Shown here in pieces: positions 33,138-41,531 of a DNA stretch of 64,000 nucleotides. The translations under genes were made by a program, and so were the position numbers. Position 1 is the stretch's first letter; the number at the start of each line of letters is the position of its first letter. The DNA comes from Gammaproteobacteria bacterium (GTDB lineage Bacteria; Pseudomonadota; Gammaproteobacteria; Xanthomonadales; SZUA-36). Below the pieces are notes generated by a model. The model saw only the letters and a list, made by a program, of their open reading frames with translations. It was not told the DNA's origin and did not search any database. The DNA is taken from positions 29,874 through 93,873 of the forward strand of contig JAJRRA010000003.1 in the NCBI GenBank assembly GCA_024279945.1, written 5' to 3'.

Positions 33138-35123
33138 ATGCCTCTGTCGAGCCGGTTACCCGGAACAATCTCCTCCCTGAACTCGCGACCTGGATGGATG
33201 CCAACTATACGGATTCTTTTTGCCGTGCTTTTACTTACTGCTTTGCAGCTTCCATTGAGCGGCACGGCGTTGGGTGAGCCAGATAACCCCAAACTGCGTA
33301 ATGAGCGTTGTCTTCGCTGCCATGGTAAAGAGAATTTTTCCCGCAAGGGAGCCAATGGAGAACCTCGCGATCTGCACGTCATTGCGGAAAAGTTTAAAAG
33401 CAGCGTACATGGCGGTCGGGATTGTGTGAACTGCCACAAGGACATTGTCAAAATACCGCACAGAAAAGGAATCGATCGTAAAGTGGGTTGTGTGCAGTGC
33501 CATCAGGAACTCTGGAAGAAGGCACAGGAGGAGGGTACTACGGATGAAACCCCCTTGCTGGGTGTGGTGATAGAACAGATCAATAGCTACATGGGTTCCA
33601 TTCATGCCCGGCCCAGTATTGAGGACCAGTCAAGGACAAATGCCACCTGTTACAACTGTCACGATGCCCACTACATTACACCGATCAACAGCGAGGTTGG
33701 CGCCGAAGGACGCCTGAAAATTCCCGATATCTGCGGTAAGTGTCACGCCGATGTCAAGGCAATTTATTTGACCTCGGTGCATGGCCAGGAAGTCAGCGCC
33801 GGTAATGCGAATGCCGCAGTATGCAGCGATTGCCACACGACACACAATATCGAGCGACCACATGAGGTTTCAGGCAGGCTGGCCATCACGGAAAACTGTG
33901 GCAACTGTCATCAGGAGAACCTGGAAACCTACATGGATACCTATCATGGCAAAGTCACCCGGCTGGGTTATGGGGAAACGGCCAAATGCTACGATTGTCA
34001 CGGCTCCCATGGAATCAAGAGGGTCAGCGACCCGGCCTCATCCATGTACATCGATAACCGGCTGAAGACCTGTCAGACTTGTCACGAAGGCGCGACCCAG
34101 GGTTACACGACGTTCCAGCCGCACGGCACCAGTCAGGATTTTGAGAAATACCCCGAAATGTGGCTTGCATCGAAGGGCATGATCGGCTTGCTGTTGGGCA
34201 CTTTTGCATTCTTCTGGTTACATTCAGCCCTGTGGTTCTACCGTGAGTATCAGGACCGCAAACATGGCAAAGACCGGCCCCATATCCTGACTGAAGATCT
34301 GCCTGAAGGGAAAACACATTTCCGGCGCTTCACGCGGTGGTGGCGGCTGGCTCACCTGGTGGGCGCTCTGTCTATCATGACGCTGGCCCTCACCGGCCTC
34401 ACGGTTTTGTTTGCCGATAGTTCCTGGGCGCCCGTGGTTATGGAAATGCTGGGTGGTCCAAAATCAGCCGGCATCATTCACCGGATTGGTGCAATCGGAT
34501 TCATGGGTGTCTTTTTCATCCACCTGATCTATTTCACGATCCATATTGGTCGGAACTGGAGGACGTTTGAGTGGTTCGGTCCCAACTCACTGCTGCCCAA
34601 CTGGGATGATCTTAAAGATGCCATCGCCATGTTCAAGTGGTTCTTCGGCCTGGCACCGCGCCCGGAATTTGAACACTTCACTTATTGGGAAAAATTTGAC
34701 TACTGGGCACCGTTCTGGGGCATGACGATTATTGGTGTCAGTGGCTTAATGATGTGGTTCCCGGCTATTACAGCCTCCGTACTGCCTGGCTGGGTATTCA
34801 ATGTGGCAGCTATCGTGCATGGTGAGGAAGCCATTCTGGCCGTGGTGTTCCTGTTCTCAGTGCACTTCTTCAACAATCACTTCAGGCCTGACAAGTTCCC
34901 GCAGGACACCACCATGTTTACTGGCAGAGTGCCGCTGGCAGTCTACAAACATGAGCACAGGCGTGAATATGACCGTCTGCTCAAGAGCGGAGAACTCGAA
35001 AAATACCTGGTGGCAGCACCATCGCAGCCGATGTCCCGTGGATCGAAGATACTGGGCACTGTGCTGATTATCATCGGTCTCACTTTACTGACGCTGATTT
35101 TACTCGGAATTTTAGGGATATAG
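33138..35123 (+). CDS. Nine-heme cytochrome c fused to a cytochrome b membrane domain
   Basis: 661 residues. Signal peptide (about 24-46), nine CxxCH motifs (CLRCH at 58, CVNCH, CVQCH, CYNCH, CGKCH, CSDCH, CGNCH, CYDCH, CQTCH at 312), then a cytochrome b domain (about 345-660) with helices including RLAHLVGALSIMTLALTGL and IHRIGAIGFMGVFFIHLIYF, histidines for b hemes, and a final helix. Such a fusion would take electrons from quinol in the membrane and pass them along periplasmic hemes. The nine-heme order and SVHG-type sequences repeat those of the 30201 protein. A large N-terminal domain plus the cytochrome b tail make this one gene the equivalent of the two at 29554-31547. Confidence 0.88.
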   Translation: MPLSSRLPGTISSLNSRPGWMPTIRILFAVLLLTALQLPLSGTALGEPDNPKLRNERCLRCHGKENFSRKGANGEPRDLHVIAEKFKSSVHGGRDCVNCHKDIVKIPHRKGIDRKVGCVQCHQELWKKAQEEGTTDETPLLGVVIEQINSYMGSIHARPSIEDQSRTNATCYNCHDAHYITPINSEVGAEGRLKIPDICGKCHADVKAIYLTSVHGQEVSAGNANAAVCSDCHTTHNIERPHEVSGRLAITENCGNCHQENLETYMDTYHGKVTRLGYGETAKCYDCHGSHGIKRVSDPASSMYIDNRLKTCQTCHEGATQGYTTFQPHGTSQDFEKYPEMWLASKGMIGLLLGTFAFFWLHSALWFYREYQDRKHGKDRPHILTEDLPEGKTHFRRFTRWWRLAHLVGALSIMTLALTGLTVLFADSSWAPVVMEMLGGPKSAGIIHRIGAIGFMGVFFIHLIYFTIHIGRNWRTFEWFGPNSLLPNWDDLKDAIAMFKWFFGLAPRPEFEHFTYWEKFDYWAPFWGMTIIGVSGLMMWFPAITASVLPGWVFNVAAIVHGEEAILAVVFLFSVHFFNNHFRPDKFPQDTTMFTGRVPLAVYKHEHRREYDRLLKSGELEKYLVAAPSQPMSRGSKILGTVLIIIGLTLLTLILLGILGI

Positions 35124-35144
35124 GATTGAGCAGAACATTGCTTG

Positions 35145-35150
35145 TATAAT
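35145..35150 (+). promoter_or_regulatory. Possible -10 element of the tetraheme c-type lipoprotein gene
   Basis: A perfect TATAAT (35145-35150) lies 93 bases before the start; no good -35 hexamer is at 17 bases. A stem GAGCGGT/ACCGCTC follows in the leader (35167-35194). Confidence 0.3.
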
Positions 35151-35242
35151 CATTTATGGAATTTTGGAGCGGTGTTTGTCGATGGTGACCGCTCTGTATT
35201 CTCGATAACAACCAGCGGATTTATCCGCAATTGAGGTTAGCT

Positions 35243-36373
35243 ATGAAAAATATTCTCTGTGGCGTTGCGGCACTTATGCTCGTTGTGGCTTGTGCCAAAG
35301 AACCAGAGCCCTCAGCGCCCGTGGTCGATATTGAAGCCGGCAGGGCGATCGCAGAGGCTGATTGTTCCGGTTGTCATGGAATGGACGGACGGGGCGAGAC
35401 CCCTGAAATTCCAAACCTGACGGCGCAGCCTGCGGACTACCTGGTCGAAGCCTTGTACGCTTACCGTGACGGCAGGCGGCACCACGCGGCCTTGCAGGAT
35501 ATGACTTCCGGGATGAGTGAAGCGGATATCGCTAATATTGCGGGCTATTATGCCAGTCAGCCGCCACTGGAGACCATCAGCGATGAGCATGAGGGGAAGG
35601 GCGGTGCCGATCACAGTAAAGATGCAGCTTACGCAGAAGGTGAGCTCGTTGCGGCTGTTTGTATTGATTGCCACGGTGAGAATGGTGTCAGTACAACGCC
35701 AGGTATCCCCAGCCTGGCTGGGCAACAACCTGTTTACCTGATTGTTGCAACTCAGGAATATAAAGACGGCAGCCGTGGTCATGTTGAAAAGAAGGAGATG
35801 CTTGAGGGGCTTGGGCAAATTGATATTGAGAAGATGGCCATGTATTTTGCCTCTCAGGTTCCGCCGGTTCGCGAGGCTCCGCCATTTGGTGATCCGGCTG
35901 CCGGTGAACCGCTTTCAGCCAGTTGTGGCGCCTGCCACGGAGCACGGGGTGTCAGCTACGACCCCATGGTGCCTAGCCTGGCGAGTCAGGAGCCAAACTA
36001 TCTGATGGCGGCCATCAAGGCCTACCGCAACCATGAACGCGTACACGAGGACATGATCACTGATAAAAGTGACCAGGAAATCGAGGACATTACGGCATAT
36101 TACACGGTACAAAAAGCCGAAGCTGCGGCTGATCAGCAAAACACAGTAAAGGAACTGGCAGCCAAGTGTGACCGCTGTCACAGTCCTTCGGTGGGTAAAA
36201 GAACGCTGGTCGTTCCTTCGCTGGCCGGTCAGAACCGTGACTACCTGGTCAGGGCGATGAGGGAGTATCGCGAAAACGATCGCGGTAGCTCAATGATGCA
36301 CAAGATGAGTTCAGGCTACAGTGATGAAATGATTGAAGCCCTTGCCACCTATTACGCCGCGCAATCGAATTGA
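35243..36373 (+). CDS. Tetraheme c4/c553-like lipoprotein
   Basis: About 376 residues: lipobox LMLVVACAKE, then four cytochrome c class I units, each with a CxxCH (CSGCH, CIDCH, CGACH, CDRCH) followed by a PSLAGQxxxYLVxAxxxYRxxxR-like stretch. The repeated units resemble cytochrome c553/c4 domains linked in series. The ATG (35243) is chosen over TTG 35231 because GAGG precedes it. Similar four-unit architecture occurs at 38306. It probably carries electrons between the quinol-oxidising cytochromes and soluble partners. Confidence 0.88.
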   Translation: MKNILCGVAALMLVVACAKEPEPSAPVVDIEAGRAIAEADCSGCHGMDGRGETPEIPNLTAQPADYLVEALYAYRDGRRHHAALQDMTSGMSEADIANIAGYYASQPPLETISDEHEGKGGADHSKDAAYAEGELVAAVCIDCHGENGVSTTPGIPSLAGQQPVYLIVATQEYKDGSRGHVEKKEMLEGLGQIDIEKMAMYFASQVPPVREAPPFGDPAAGEPLSASCGACHGARGVSYDPMVPSLASQEPNYLMAAIKAYRNHERVHEDMITDKSDQEIEDITAYYTVQKAEAAADQQNTVKELAAKCDRCHSPSVGKRTLVVPSLAGQNRDYLVRAMREYRENDRGSSMMHKMSSGYSDEMIEALATYYAAQSN

Positions 36374-36423
36374 GCACTTTAGTGGTGATTTGAGGGGCTG
36401 TTCAGAACGTTTTGGTCGTTGAC

Positions 36424-36444
36424 GCACCCGGCTTGCCCGGGTGC
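36424..36444. terminator. Stem-loop between convergent cytochrome genes
   Basis: GCACCCGG (36424-36431) and CCGGGTGC (36437-36444) form a strong stem between the convergent tetraheme and c553 genes, suited to bidirectional termination although no T-tract follows. Confidence 0.5.
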
Positions 36445-36468
36445 TGTCCATTGGAATCCAGATATTTG

Positions 36469-36786
36469 TTAACCTTCCAGAGTGGCGTAATATGCTGCCA
36501 GGTCGGCCATGTCCTGTTCACTGAGTTCTTCTGTAAACATCAGCATGGTTTCTTCTTCATCAACGAGTTCGCCGGACTGATATGCTTTGAGCAGTCCGAG
36601 GTGCTTCGCTTCGTCCAGGCCCGCAATTGCAGGGTTGTCCTCGTCACCCTTGCCATCTATGCCATGACAGTCAGCGCAGTCAACAGATAACTCCTGGCCC
36701 CTGGCGGGATCACCGCCAGCCTGAAGGCTACCGGTCGCCAGCACTAGCACAAACATAACAGCAAACATTAATTTTCTGGTTAACAT
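36469..36786 (-). CDS. Small monoheme cytochrome c553-type protein
   Basis: About 105 residues: signal peptide (MLTRKLMFAVMFVLVLATGS...), one CADCH motif followed by GIDGKGDEDNPAIAGLDEAK, and C-terminal ELSEQDMADLAAYYATLEG, a class I c-type pattern. Periplasmic electron carrier. ATG 36786 chosen for the signal peptide; the longer frame to 36918 has none. Its closest relative in the window is at 37894, a clear paralogue (same length, same motif order). Confidence 0.88.
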   Translation of the reverse strand: MLTRKLMFAVMFVLVLATGSLQAGGDPARGQELSVDCADCHGIDGKGDEDNPAIAGLDEAKHLGLLKAYQSGELVDEEETMLMFTEELSEQDMADLAAYYATLEG

Positions 36787-36904
36787 TATATGACTCCTCT
36801 CGTCACTTGAAGGGGCCTGCATGCGGCCCGATTGAAAAAATCTGCATAGAATACTAATTAGGTAACATCGGGAAGGCAAAGTTCCAGGCAGGCCGCTCGA
36901 AGCA

Positions 36905-36918
36905 TTGACCCAGATCAA
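36905..36918 (-). promoter_or_regulatory. FNR-like box upstream of the c553 gene
   Basis: TTGAC-CCAG-ATCAA is an exact match to the FNR/ANR consensus TTGAY-N4-RTCAA in both halves. It lies about 120 bases upstream of ATG 36786. At class II spacing the -10 would be ACTTTG, which is poor, so another mode of action or regulator is possible. Confidence 0.5.
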
Positions 36919-36931
36919 GAGAAGGTTTACT

Positions 36932-36960
36932 GGCGCCGCTCAATTGGGCGGCGCCTTTTT
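36932..36960 (+). terminator. Rho-independent terminator on the plus strand
   Basis: GGCGCCGC (36932-36939) pairs with GCGGCGCC (36948-36955), loop TCAATTGG, followed by TTTTT (36956-36960). Clear T-tract only on the plus strand, although the flanking genes are on the minus strand. Confidence 0.7.
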
Positions 36961-36998
36961 CATTATGTCCGGGTCGTGCCCGGTGGTGATGAAGCTGG

Positions 36999-37781
36999 TC
37001 AGATTTTGTCCGGGTCTCCCCCCCCGTGACGGCCGCGGACATGCTCAGGAACCCGGTAGAACCACATCTGGTACATGGATATGACCCACATGATGGCGAA
37101 GGAGAGGCCGTTGAGTGCACCGGCAATCAATACCACCCACGCGAACGGAGTAAATACCTTGGTCACATACCACCCGATTACATCCGACATGACGGCGAAA
37201 AATGGCGTGGCGATGATGATCGCTTTGAGCCATACCGGCCGGACGTAGGAATGGCTGAAAATAAAGGCCATGATGAAGAAGATAAAGGTCAATCCAAACA
37301 GATGAATGTGTGAGACGCGCACCAGCGAAAACAGGTCTGCACCGGTATCGATCGCGACCACGGTCTGGATATTTTCAAAACCGTCAAGGTTGGCCAGGTG
37401 AGGGTTGCTGCCGTCATGGCAGGTCAGGCAGTTATCCGCAATAATCGGCTCAATACCTGAGGTAAAAGTTTTCTTGTCGGCGCCGTTATGGATCCAGGTA
37501 AGTATGGCTACCAGGTCTCGCTCAGGTAGCATGCTGGACATCGGCCCCTTCAGAGCTGATTCCAACTGTGTTGTCCCTGGGCTGCCACTGTAAGTGATCT
37601 TGATGTCATCCACCGAGAGACCCGGTTTGCCATCGGCCCCGGAGTGTGCGGCGAACACATAAAGCATTGCAAACATATAGCCCAATCCGAGGACAAGCAG
37701 GGTACCCGTGAAGAGTACGCGCATGCTGATGGGCAATTCCTGGAAATGCCGGTAAAGGCGATGAATGGCGTGGTCACTCAT
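36999..37781 (-). CDS. Membrane protein with one heme c motif
   Basis: About 260 residues: a first helix near 20-42, a periplasmic loop with EPIIADNCLTCHDGSNP (one CxxCH), then four helices. Start ATG 37781 (MSDHAIH). The family was not recognised; such monoheme membrane proteins occur beside c-type cytochromes in sulfur- and nitrogen-cycling bacteria. It could donate electrons from the membrane to the neighbouring small cytochromes. Confidence 0.75.
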   Translation of the reverse strand: MSDHAIHRLYRHFQELPISMRVLFTGTLLVLGLGYMFAMLYVFAAHSGADGKPGLSVDDIKITYSGSPGTTQLESALKGPMSSMLPERDLVAILTWIHNGADKKTFTSGIEPIIADNCLTCHDGSNPHLANLDGFENIQTVVAIDTGADLFSLVRVSHIHLFGLTFIFFIMAFIFSHSYVRPVWLKAIIIATPFFAVMSDVIGWYVTKVFTPFAWVVLIAGALNGLSFAIMWVISMYQMWFYRVPEHVRGRHGGGDPDKI

Positions 37782-37835
37782 GTTGTTACGTTCCTTGGCC
37801 AGGCACACAGCACCCGGCCACACATTCACTTGAAA

Positions 37836-37851
37836 GCCAGCCGAGGCTGGC
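37836..37851 (-). terminator. Stem-loop downstream of the second c553 gene
   Basis: GCCAGC (37836-37841) and GCTGGC (37846-37851) form a stem; the minus strand continues TTTC, a weak tail. It lies between the c553 gene stop at 37894 and the start of the next gene at 37781, so it may attenuate transcription. Confidence 0.4.
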
Positions 37852-37893
37852 ATAATCAAGCTTACAGATTGAGGTTAAGATCGTCTTGTAGCG

Positions 37894-38214
37894 TCACTTA
37901 GCGGGAAGCGAGTGGAAATAGGCCGCAAGATCAGCCATGTCCTGGTCGCTGAGTTCTTCAACATAATCGAACATCATTTCGTCTTCGTCTACCCGTTCGC
38001 CGGACTTGAAGTCTTGTAGATCTTTTATGAAAGTTGCTTCGTCCGTGCCGGCAATCGCCGGTGTATCTTCATCACCCAGACCGTCGTCACCGTGGCAGTC
38101 GGCGCAGTCTACGGCCAGTTCTGCGCCTTTTGCAGCATCACCGCCTGCCTGAACACCACCGGCAGCCAGCATTAAGATAAACATAACAGCGATAATCAGT
38201 TTTTTGCTTAACAT
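37894..38214 (-). CDS. Small monoheme cytochrome c553-type protein (paralogue)
   Basis: About 106 residues with signal peptide MLSKKLIIAVMFILMLAAGG, one CADCH motif in AVDCADCHGDDGLGDEDTPA, and ELSDQDMADLAAYFHSLPAK. Very similar in layout to the protein at 36469, and to the C-terminal unit of the 42417 cytochrome, so local duplication is likely. ATG 38214 has a good AAGGAGAAG upstream. Confidence 0.88.
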   Translation of the reverse strand: MLSKKLIIAVMFILMLAAGGVQAGGDAAKGAELAVDCADCHGDDGLGDEDTPAIAGTDEATFIKDLQDFKSGERVDEDEMMFDYVEELSDQDMADLAAYFHSLPAK

Positions 38215-38305
38215 TTTTTGCTTCTCCTTACGAATTGTGGGTTCACGGCTCGATCCCACCAGATTTTGTGTTGTTGTATTATTTCCCTGCCTGACCGATC
38301 ACCCA

Positions 38306-39541
38306 TTAATCGGCCGCTTCGGGACAGGGCAATTGTATATAAACAACGGGCTTGGGTTCCTGCGACGCATAGTGGGATACGATGCGTCCAATATCTGTTC
38401 CGCTCAATGGCTGGGACATTTTACTCATGATGGAATCGGGATAACCTCCAGCAGCATATGCTTCCATCATTACCCTCAGGTAGCCTTCATTTTGTCCAGC
38501 CAGCATGGGGAACCGGGGGTCGGTGCTGTTGCCGTCAATGCCGTGACAGCGATTGCAACGTGAGATCCACTCTGTTGTTTTTAACGGCGTGCGTACATCT
38601 CTCTTAAGCGGTTCCTTAGCGGCATAAAAAGTCGCCAGGTCCTTGAAATCTTCCTCACTCAAAGTTTCGACGGCTTCCGTCATTGATTTGTTCTGGCGTT
38701 TACCATTCTTGTAGGCTTTCATGGCTTTGATAAAGTAACGTGCGTCCTGCCCCGCCAGGGTCGGGATACTCTTGTTATCCGCATTGCCGTCGTCACCATG
38801 ACAAGTTGCACAATCCTGAGCTAACTGGCTACCGGTTTCGGCATTGCCTTCTCCCTGGGTATCCGTACGCTCGGGCTGTTGCACGGCATAGAAAATACTC
38901 ATTTCCTTTATGGTCTGTTCATCCAGTTTACTGACCAGCTTTTTCATCAGCTTGTGCTTCCGACTGCCATCAAGATAAGCATCCATGGAAGTTACAAAGT
39001 ACTCTGGATTCTGGGCGGTTAAATTGGGCATGCCCGAAGCCGTGCTGTTGCCCGTTTCGCCATGACACTTAGTGCATTTTTTAGTCCTTTTGCGAGTGTC
39101 TGTGAAAGGGTCAGCGTCAATGGGTTCAGGTTCCTCAGCCACCTGTTGCAAGTTGGATGGGGGGATGGGCGAAAGGCTGGCGTAAAAAGCGGAAACCGCC
39201 AGCATCGCTTCATCATTCAGAAAACTGTTGGGGTGTTGTGTGGCCCCGGCCATGCGCTCACCACTCTGATAAGCCTGCAGCATCCTATAGAGGTAAACGG
39301 ATCGCTGGCCTGCCAGGTGTGGTTGATTTTTTCCCATACTCTTGCCGTCCATGCCGTGACAGTTGACACACATATTCAAAGCAACAGCTTCGCCCATCTC
39401 GATCACTTCTTCTGACGGTGCAAGAATGGTTCTTTCTTTTTCATTGATGGCCTGCGCCAAATCAGCAGCCTGCGCCAGTGCTGACGCCAATCCAGATAGG
39501 ATTGCAGTGACTGCAAACAAGATTTTCATGCTTCTTTTCAT
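38306..39541 (-). CDS. Tetraheme c4/c553-like periplasmic cytochrome
   Basis: About 411 residues: signal peptide (MKILFAVTAILSGLASALAQA), then four class I cytochrome c units with CVNCH, CTKCH, CATCH and CNRCH, each followed by an AGQ/AQN-x-xY stretch (LAGQRSVYLYRML, LTAQNPEYFVTSM, LAGQDARYFIKAM, LAGQNEGYLRVMM). It parallels the 35243 lipoprotein in architecture. A start at 39541 or a further upstream codon (39559) is possible. Monocistronic or the first gene of the small cytochrome group (38214, 37781, 36786). Confidence 0.88.
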   Translation of the reverse strand: MKRSMKILFAVTAILSGLASALAQAADLAQAINEKERTILAPSEEVIEMGEAVALNMCVNCHGMDGKSMGKNQPHLAGQRSVYLYRMLQAYQSGERMAGATQHPNSFLNDEAMLAVSAFYASLSPIPPSNLQQVAEEPEPIDADPFTDTRKRTKKCTKCHGETGNSTASGMPNLTAQNPEYFVTSMDAYLDGSRKHKLMKKLVSKLDEQTIKEMSIFYAVQQPERTDTQGEGNAETGSQLAQDCATCHGDDGNADNKSIPTLAGQDARYFIKAMKAYKNGKRQNKSMTEAVETLSEEDFKDLATFYAAKEPLKRDVRTPLKTTEWISRCNRCHGIDGNSTDPRFPMLAGQNEGYLRVMMEAYAAGGYPDSIMSKMSQPLSGTDIGRIVSHYASQEPKPVVYIQLPCPEAAD

Positions 39542-39565
39542 TTGTATTTTCTCGTACATTTACTT

Positions 39566-39609
39566 GCCGCGACAGTATTACCAGTGATGACCGTAGAACG
39601 CAATGCTTG
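39566..39609 (-). promoter_or_regulatory. Possible sigma-70 promoter of the tetraheme gene
   Basis: On the minus strand TTGCGT, 17 bases, TAATAC, the latter preceded by TGG as an extended -10. Spacing is right but the -35 is weak. Confidence 0.25.
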
Positions 39610-39687
39610 CCGGTCAATAAAAGGCCAGTTTTATAGTTTTCGTTGCTTTTGTGCGGCTGAAATTTTTAACGGTGCATGGGTGCCCCG

Positions 39688-40311
39688 TCAGCGAGTTGCT
39701 CCTCTGCGACTCGCGATATCCACTAATTCCCGAATTTCACCGGTCTGGTTCTCGACCAGTCGATGAGTGAGATCACCGCTGGATATCATGCCCAGCACTT
39801 TGCCATCCTGAACCACTGGAAGGTGTCGGAATCGCTGGGTCGTAATAATGCCCATCGCTTCCTCCAGAGTGGTCGATGGCGTTACACAGAATGGATCTTT
39901 CGACATGACTTCGGATACTTTAGTGTCGGCAGGGTCGAGTTCCGCCCCCAGTACCCGGGTGATGGCGTCACGTTCCGTGAAGATCCCGAGCAGTTGTTCA
40001 TCCACCATCACCAGCATGGCGCCGATTCTGTATCCATTCATCTGGCGCACGCACTCCGAGACCGAAACATCAGGGCGGACCGAATGAATTTCCGGATATT
40101 GTTCATCAAGCAGGGTGCTCAAGGATTCGTTTGGTCCATTTTTCCCTTTCACCAGAAAAAAGATGCCGATAGCGACAAAAGCCGCGAAGATGAGCAGTAT
40201 GTAGAATGACCATTCAAGTACTGGCGCCGGCAGATTGACTTCCTCGGCATGCGCGCTTTGGGCCAGCAGCGAAAGAATGGCTGAAAGGGTAAACAGGTAT
40301 GGAGTTTTCAT
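39688..40311 (-). CDS. Membrane-anchored CBS-pair protein
   Basis: About 207 residues: signal/N-terminal hydrophobic part, a helix (near WSFYILLIFAAFVAIGIFFLV), and two CBS domains (about 75-190) with VSECVRQMNGYRIGAMLVM, GIFTERDAITRVL, EAMGIITTQRFRHLPVV and GMISSGDLTHRL. CBS pairs usually bind adenine nucleotides. It is the last gene of the cytochrome/ferredoxin/NrfD operon and may regulate the complex. ATG 40311 chosen; frame extension to 40455 lies inside the NrfD gene. Confidence 0.85.
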   Translation of the reverse strand: MKTPYLFTLSAILSLLAQSAHAEEVNLPAPVLEWSFYILLIFAAFVAIGIFFLVKGKNGPNESLSTLLDEQYPEIHSVRPDVSVSECVRQMNGYRIGAMLVMVDEQLLGIFTERDAITRVLGAELDPADTKVSEVMSKDPFCVTPSTTLEEAMGIITTQRFRHLPVVQDGKVLGMISSGDLTHRLVENQTGEIRELVDIASRRGATR

Positions 40312-40340
40312 GACAATCTCTCTTCGTGCATGGATCGGCA

Positions 40341-41531
40341 TCATGTATTCCCGGGTGGGTCGGTCCACGGTGGAAACAGACGGGTCAGCACCCACAGCAG
40401 AGCGAATGGCGCCATCACCAGGACGGCTGCAGACATCAGGCTTTCCCTTCCCCACACAGGTAGGGGATAGGTCAGTAAACCTTTGCCGGTCTTGGAGATT
40501 TCCTGGCCACCGATGACCACATTCCAGCGCATCAGGAGCACATTCATCAGAACCAGCAATGCACTGACCATGGCGCCAATGACAAAAGCCTTCCCCCGCA
40601 CATTGCGCGCGATCATGAGGCCCATGATCGCGATGGGCAGCAGTGCTCCGAAGCCGAACTGGAGGATGAAATAGCGGAAAAACAGCGGGCCCTGGACATA
40701 TTCCATAATGACGTCAATACCTTCTTTGCCCTTGTACACCAGATTGGTGAATTCCAGACCTTCCAGGATGACGGTGAACATCAGAAATCCCCACAGCGCA
40801 AAGGTCAGGCCTTTCAGACATGCATGATCAATGGGTACACGGCGAAGTTTGGACGCAAGTACGTAAAGAACCATCAACAGGGCTACGCCGGAGACAATGG
40901 CCGAGAACAGGAAGATGACCGGCATTAAGTCTGATTCCCACCACTGGCGGGCTTTCAGGGAGCCATAGACAAAGCCGATGTAACCATGCAGGCCGTGGGC
41001 TGAGGGTATACCCACGATTGCCAGGGTCAGTAGCCACTTGCTGTCAATGGCGCGGGCCCTGGGTGAAATATCGTCGGACCAGAGTGTGACCGTGCGGTAG
41101 AAGGTGCGTGCCAGGCCGGTCGAATTGTTGGCCCGCACGACATTGTCCGCGCGGAATACAAACCAGCACTCCAGGAGCAGTAGCACCGTGTAGAAAGCAG
41201 CAAAATAGCCGAACATTGCAAACGCGGATGTCAGGTGCGGTGTGATCATGGAGTTCATGGCCCGTTCCGGATGCCCGAGGTGTAGCAGCAAGGGCGTCGG
41301 CACAAAAATCATCACGCTCAAAGACGTCAGCAAGGCGAATCGGGCCACCGGCTTGAATTGTTGCATTCCGAACACGTGGTAAAAGCTGGAGACGGTAAAA
41401 GCGCCCGCGACCAGGCCGGTCAAATAGGGATAGATAACGATTAATACGCCCCAGGGAACAATCGTTTCGTTGGGGTATACATAGCCCGTAAAAGGTGCAA
41501 TTTCAGTCATGAAAGGTACAATTTCATTCAT
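40341..41531 (-). CDS. NrfD/PsrC-type membrane quinone oxidoreductase subunit
   Basis: About 396 residues with nine to ten membrane helices: YPYLTGLVAGAFTVSSFYHVFG, LLHLGHPERAMNSM, and the conserved GYVYPNE start, all typical of the NrfD/PsrC family that exchanges electrons with quinones. ATG 41531 overlaps the ferredoxin stop as ATGA. It is preceded by a four-cluster ferredoxin and a cytochrome c, forming a redox module. No molybdopterin or other catalytic subunit is encoded with it. Confidence 0.88.
   Translation of the reverse strand: MNEIVPFMTEIAPFTGYVYPNETIVPWGVLIVIYPYLTGLVAGAFTVSSFYHVFGMQQFKPVARFALLTSLSVMIFVPTPLLLHLGHPERAMNSMITPHLTSAFAMFGYFAAFYTVLLLLECWFVFRADNVVRANNSTGLARTFYRTVTLWSDDISPRARAIDSKWLLTLAIVGIPSAHGLHGYIGFVYGSLKARQWWESDLMPVIFLFSAIVSGVALLMVLYVLASKLRRVPIDHACLKGLTFALWGFLMFTVILEGLEFTNLVYKGKEGIDVIMEYVQGPLFFRYFILQFGFGALLPIAIMGLMIARNVRGKAFVIGAMVSALLVLMNVLLMRWNVVIGGQEISKTGKGLLTYPLPVWGRESLMSAAVLVMAPFALLWVLTRLFPPWTDPPGNT

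Larger units (their letters stand above)
36832..36960 (+). ncRNA. Possible short plus-strand RNA, antisense to the c553 leader
   Basis: TTGAAA (36832-36837), 17 bases and TAATTA (36855-36860) form a candidate promoter; a strong terminator follows at 36932-36960 (GGCGCCGC/GCGGCGCC then five T). The implied RNA, about 94 bases, would lie opposite the upstream region of the cytochrome c553 gene. The terminator could instead stop read-through from the plus-strand cytochrome gene. Confidence 0.3.

Noticed and set aside
35165..35180. TGGAGCGGTGTTTGTC as a sigma-54 promoter for the tetraheme lipoprotein
   Set aside because: The invariant GC of the -12 element is GT; too far from consensus.
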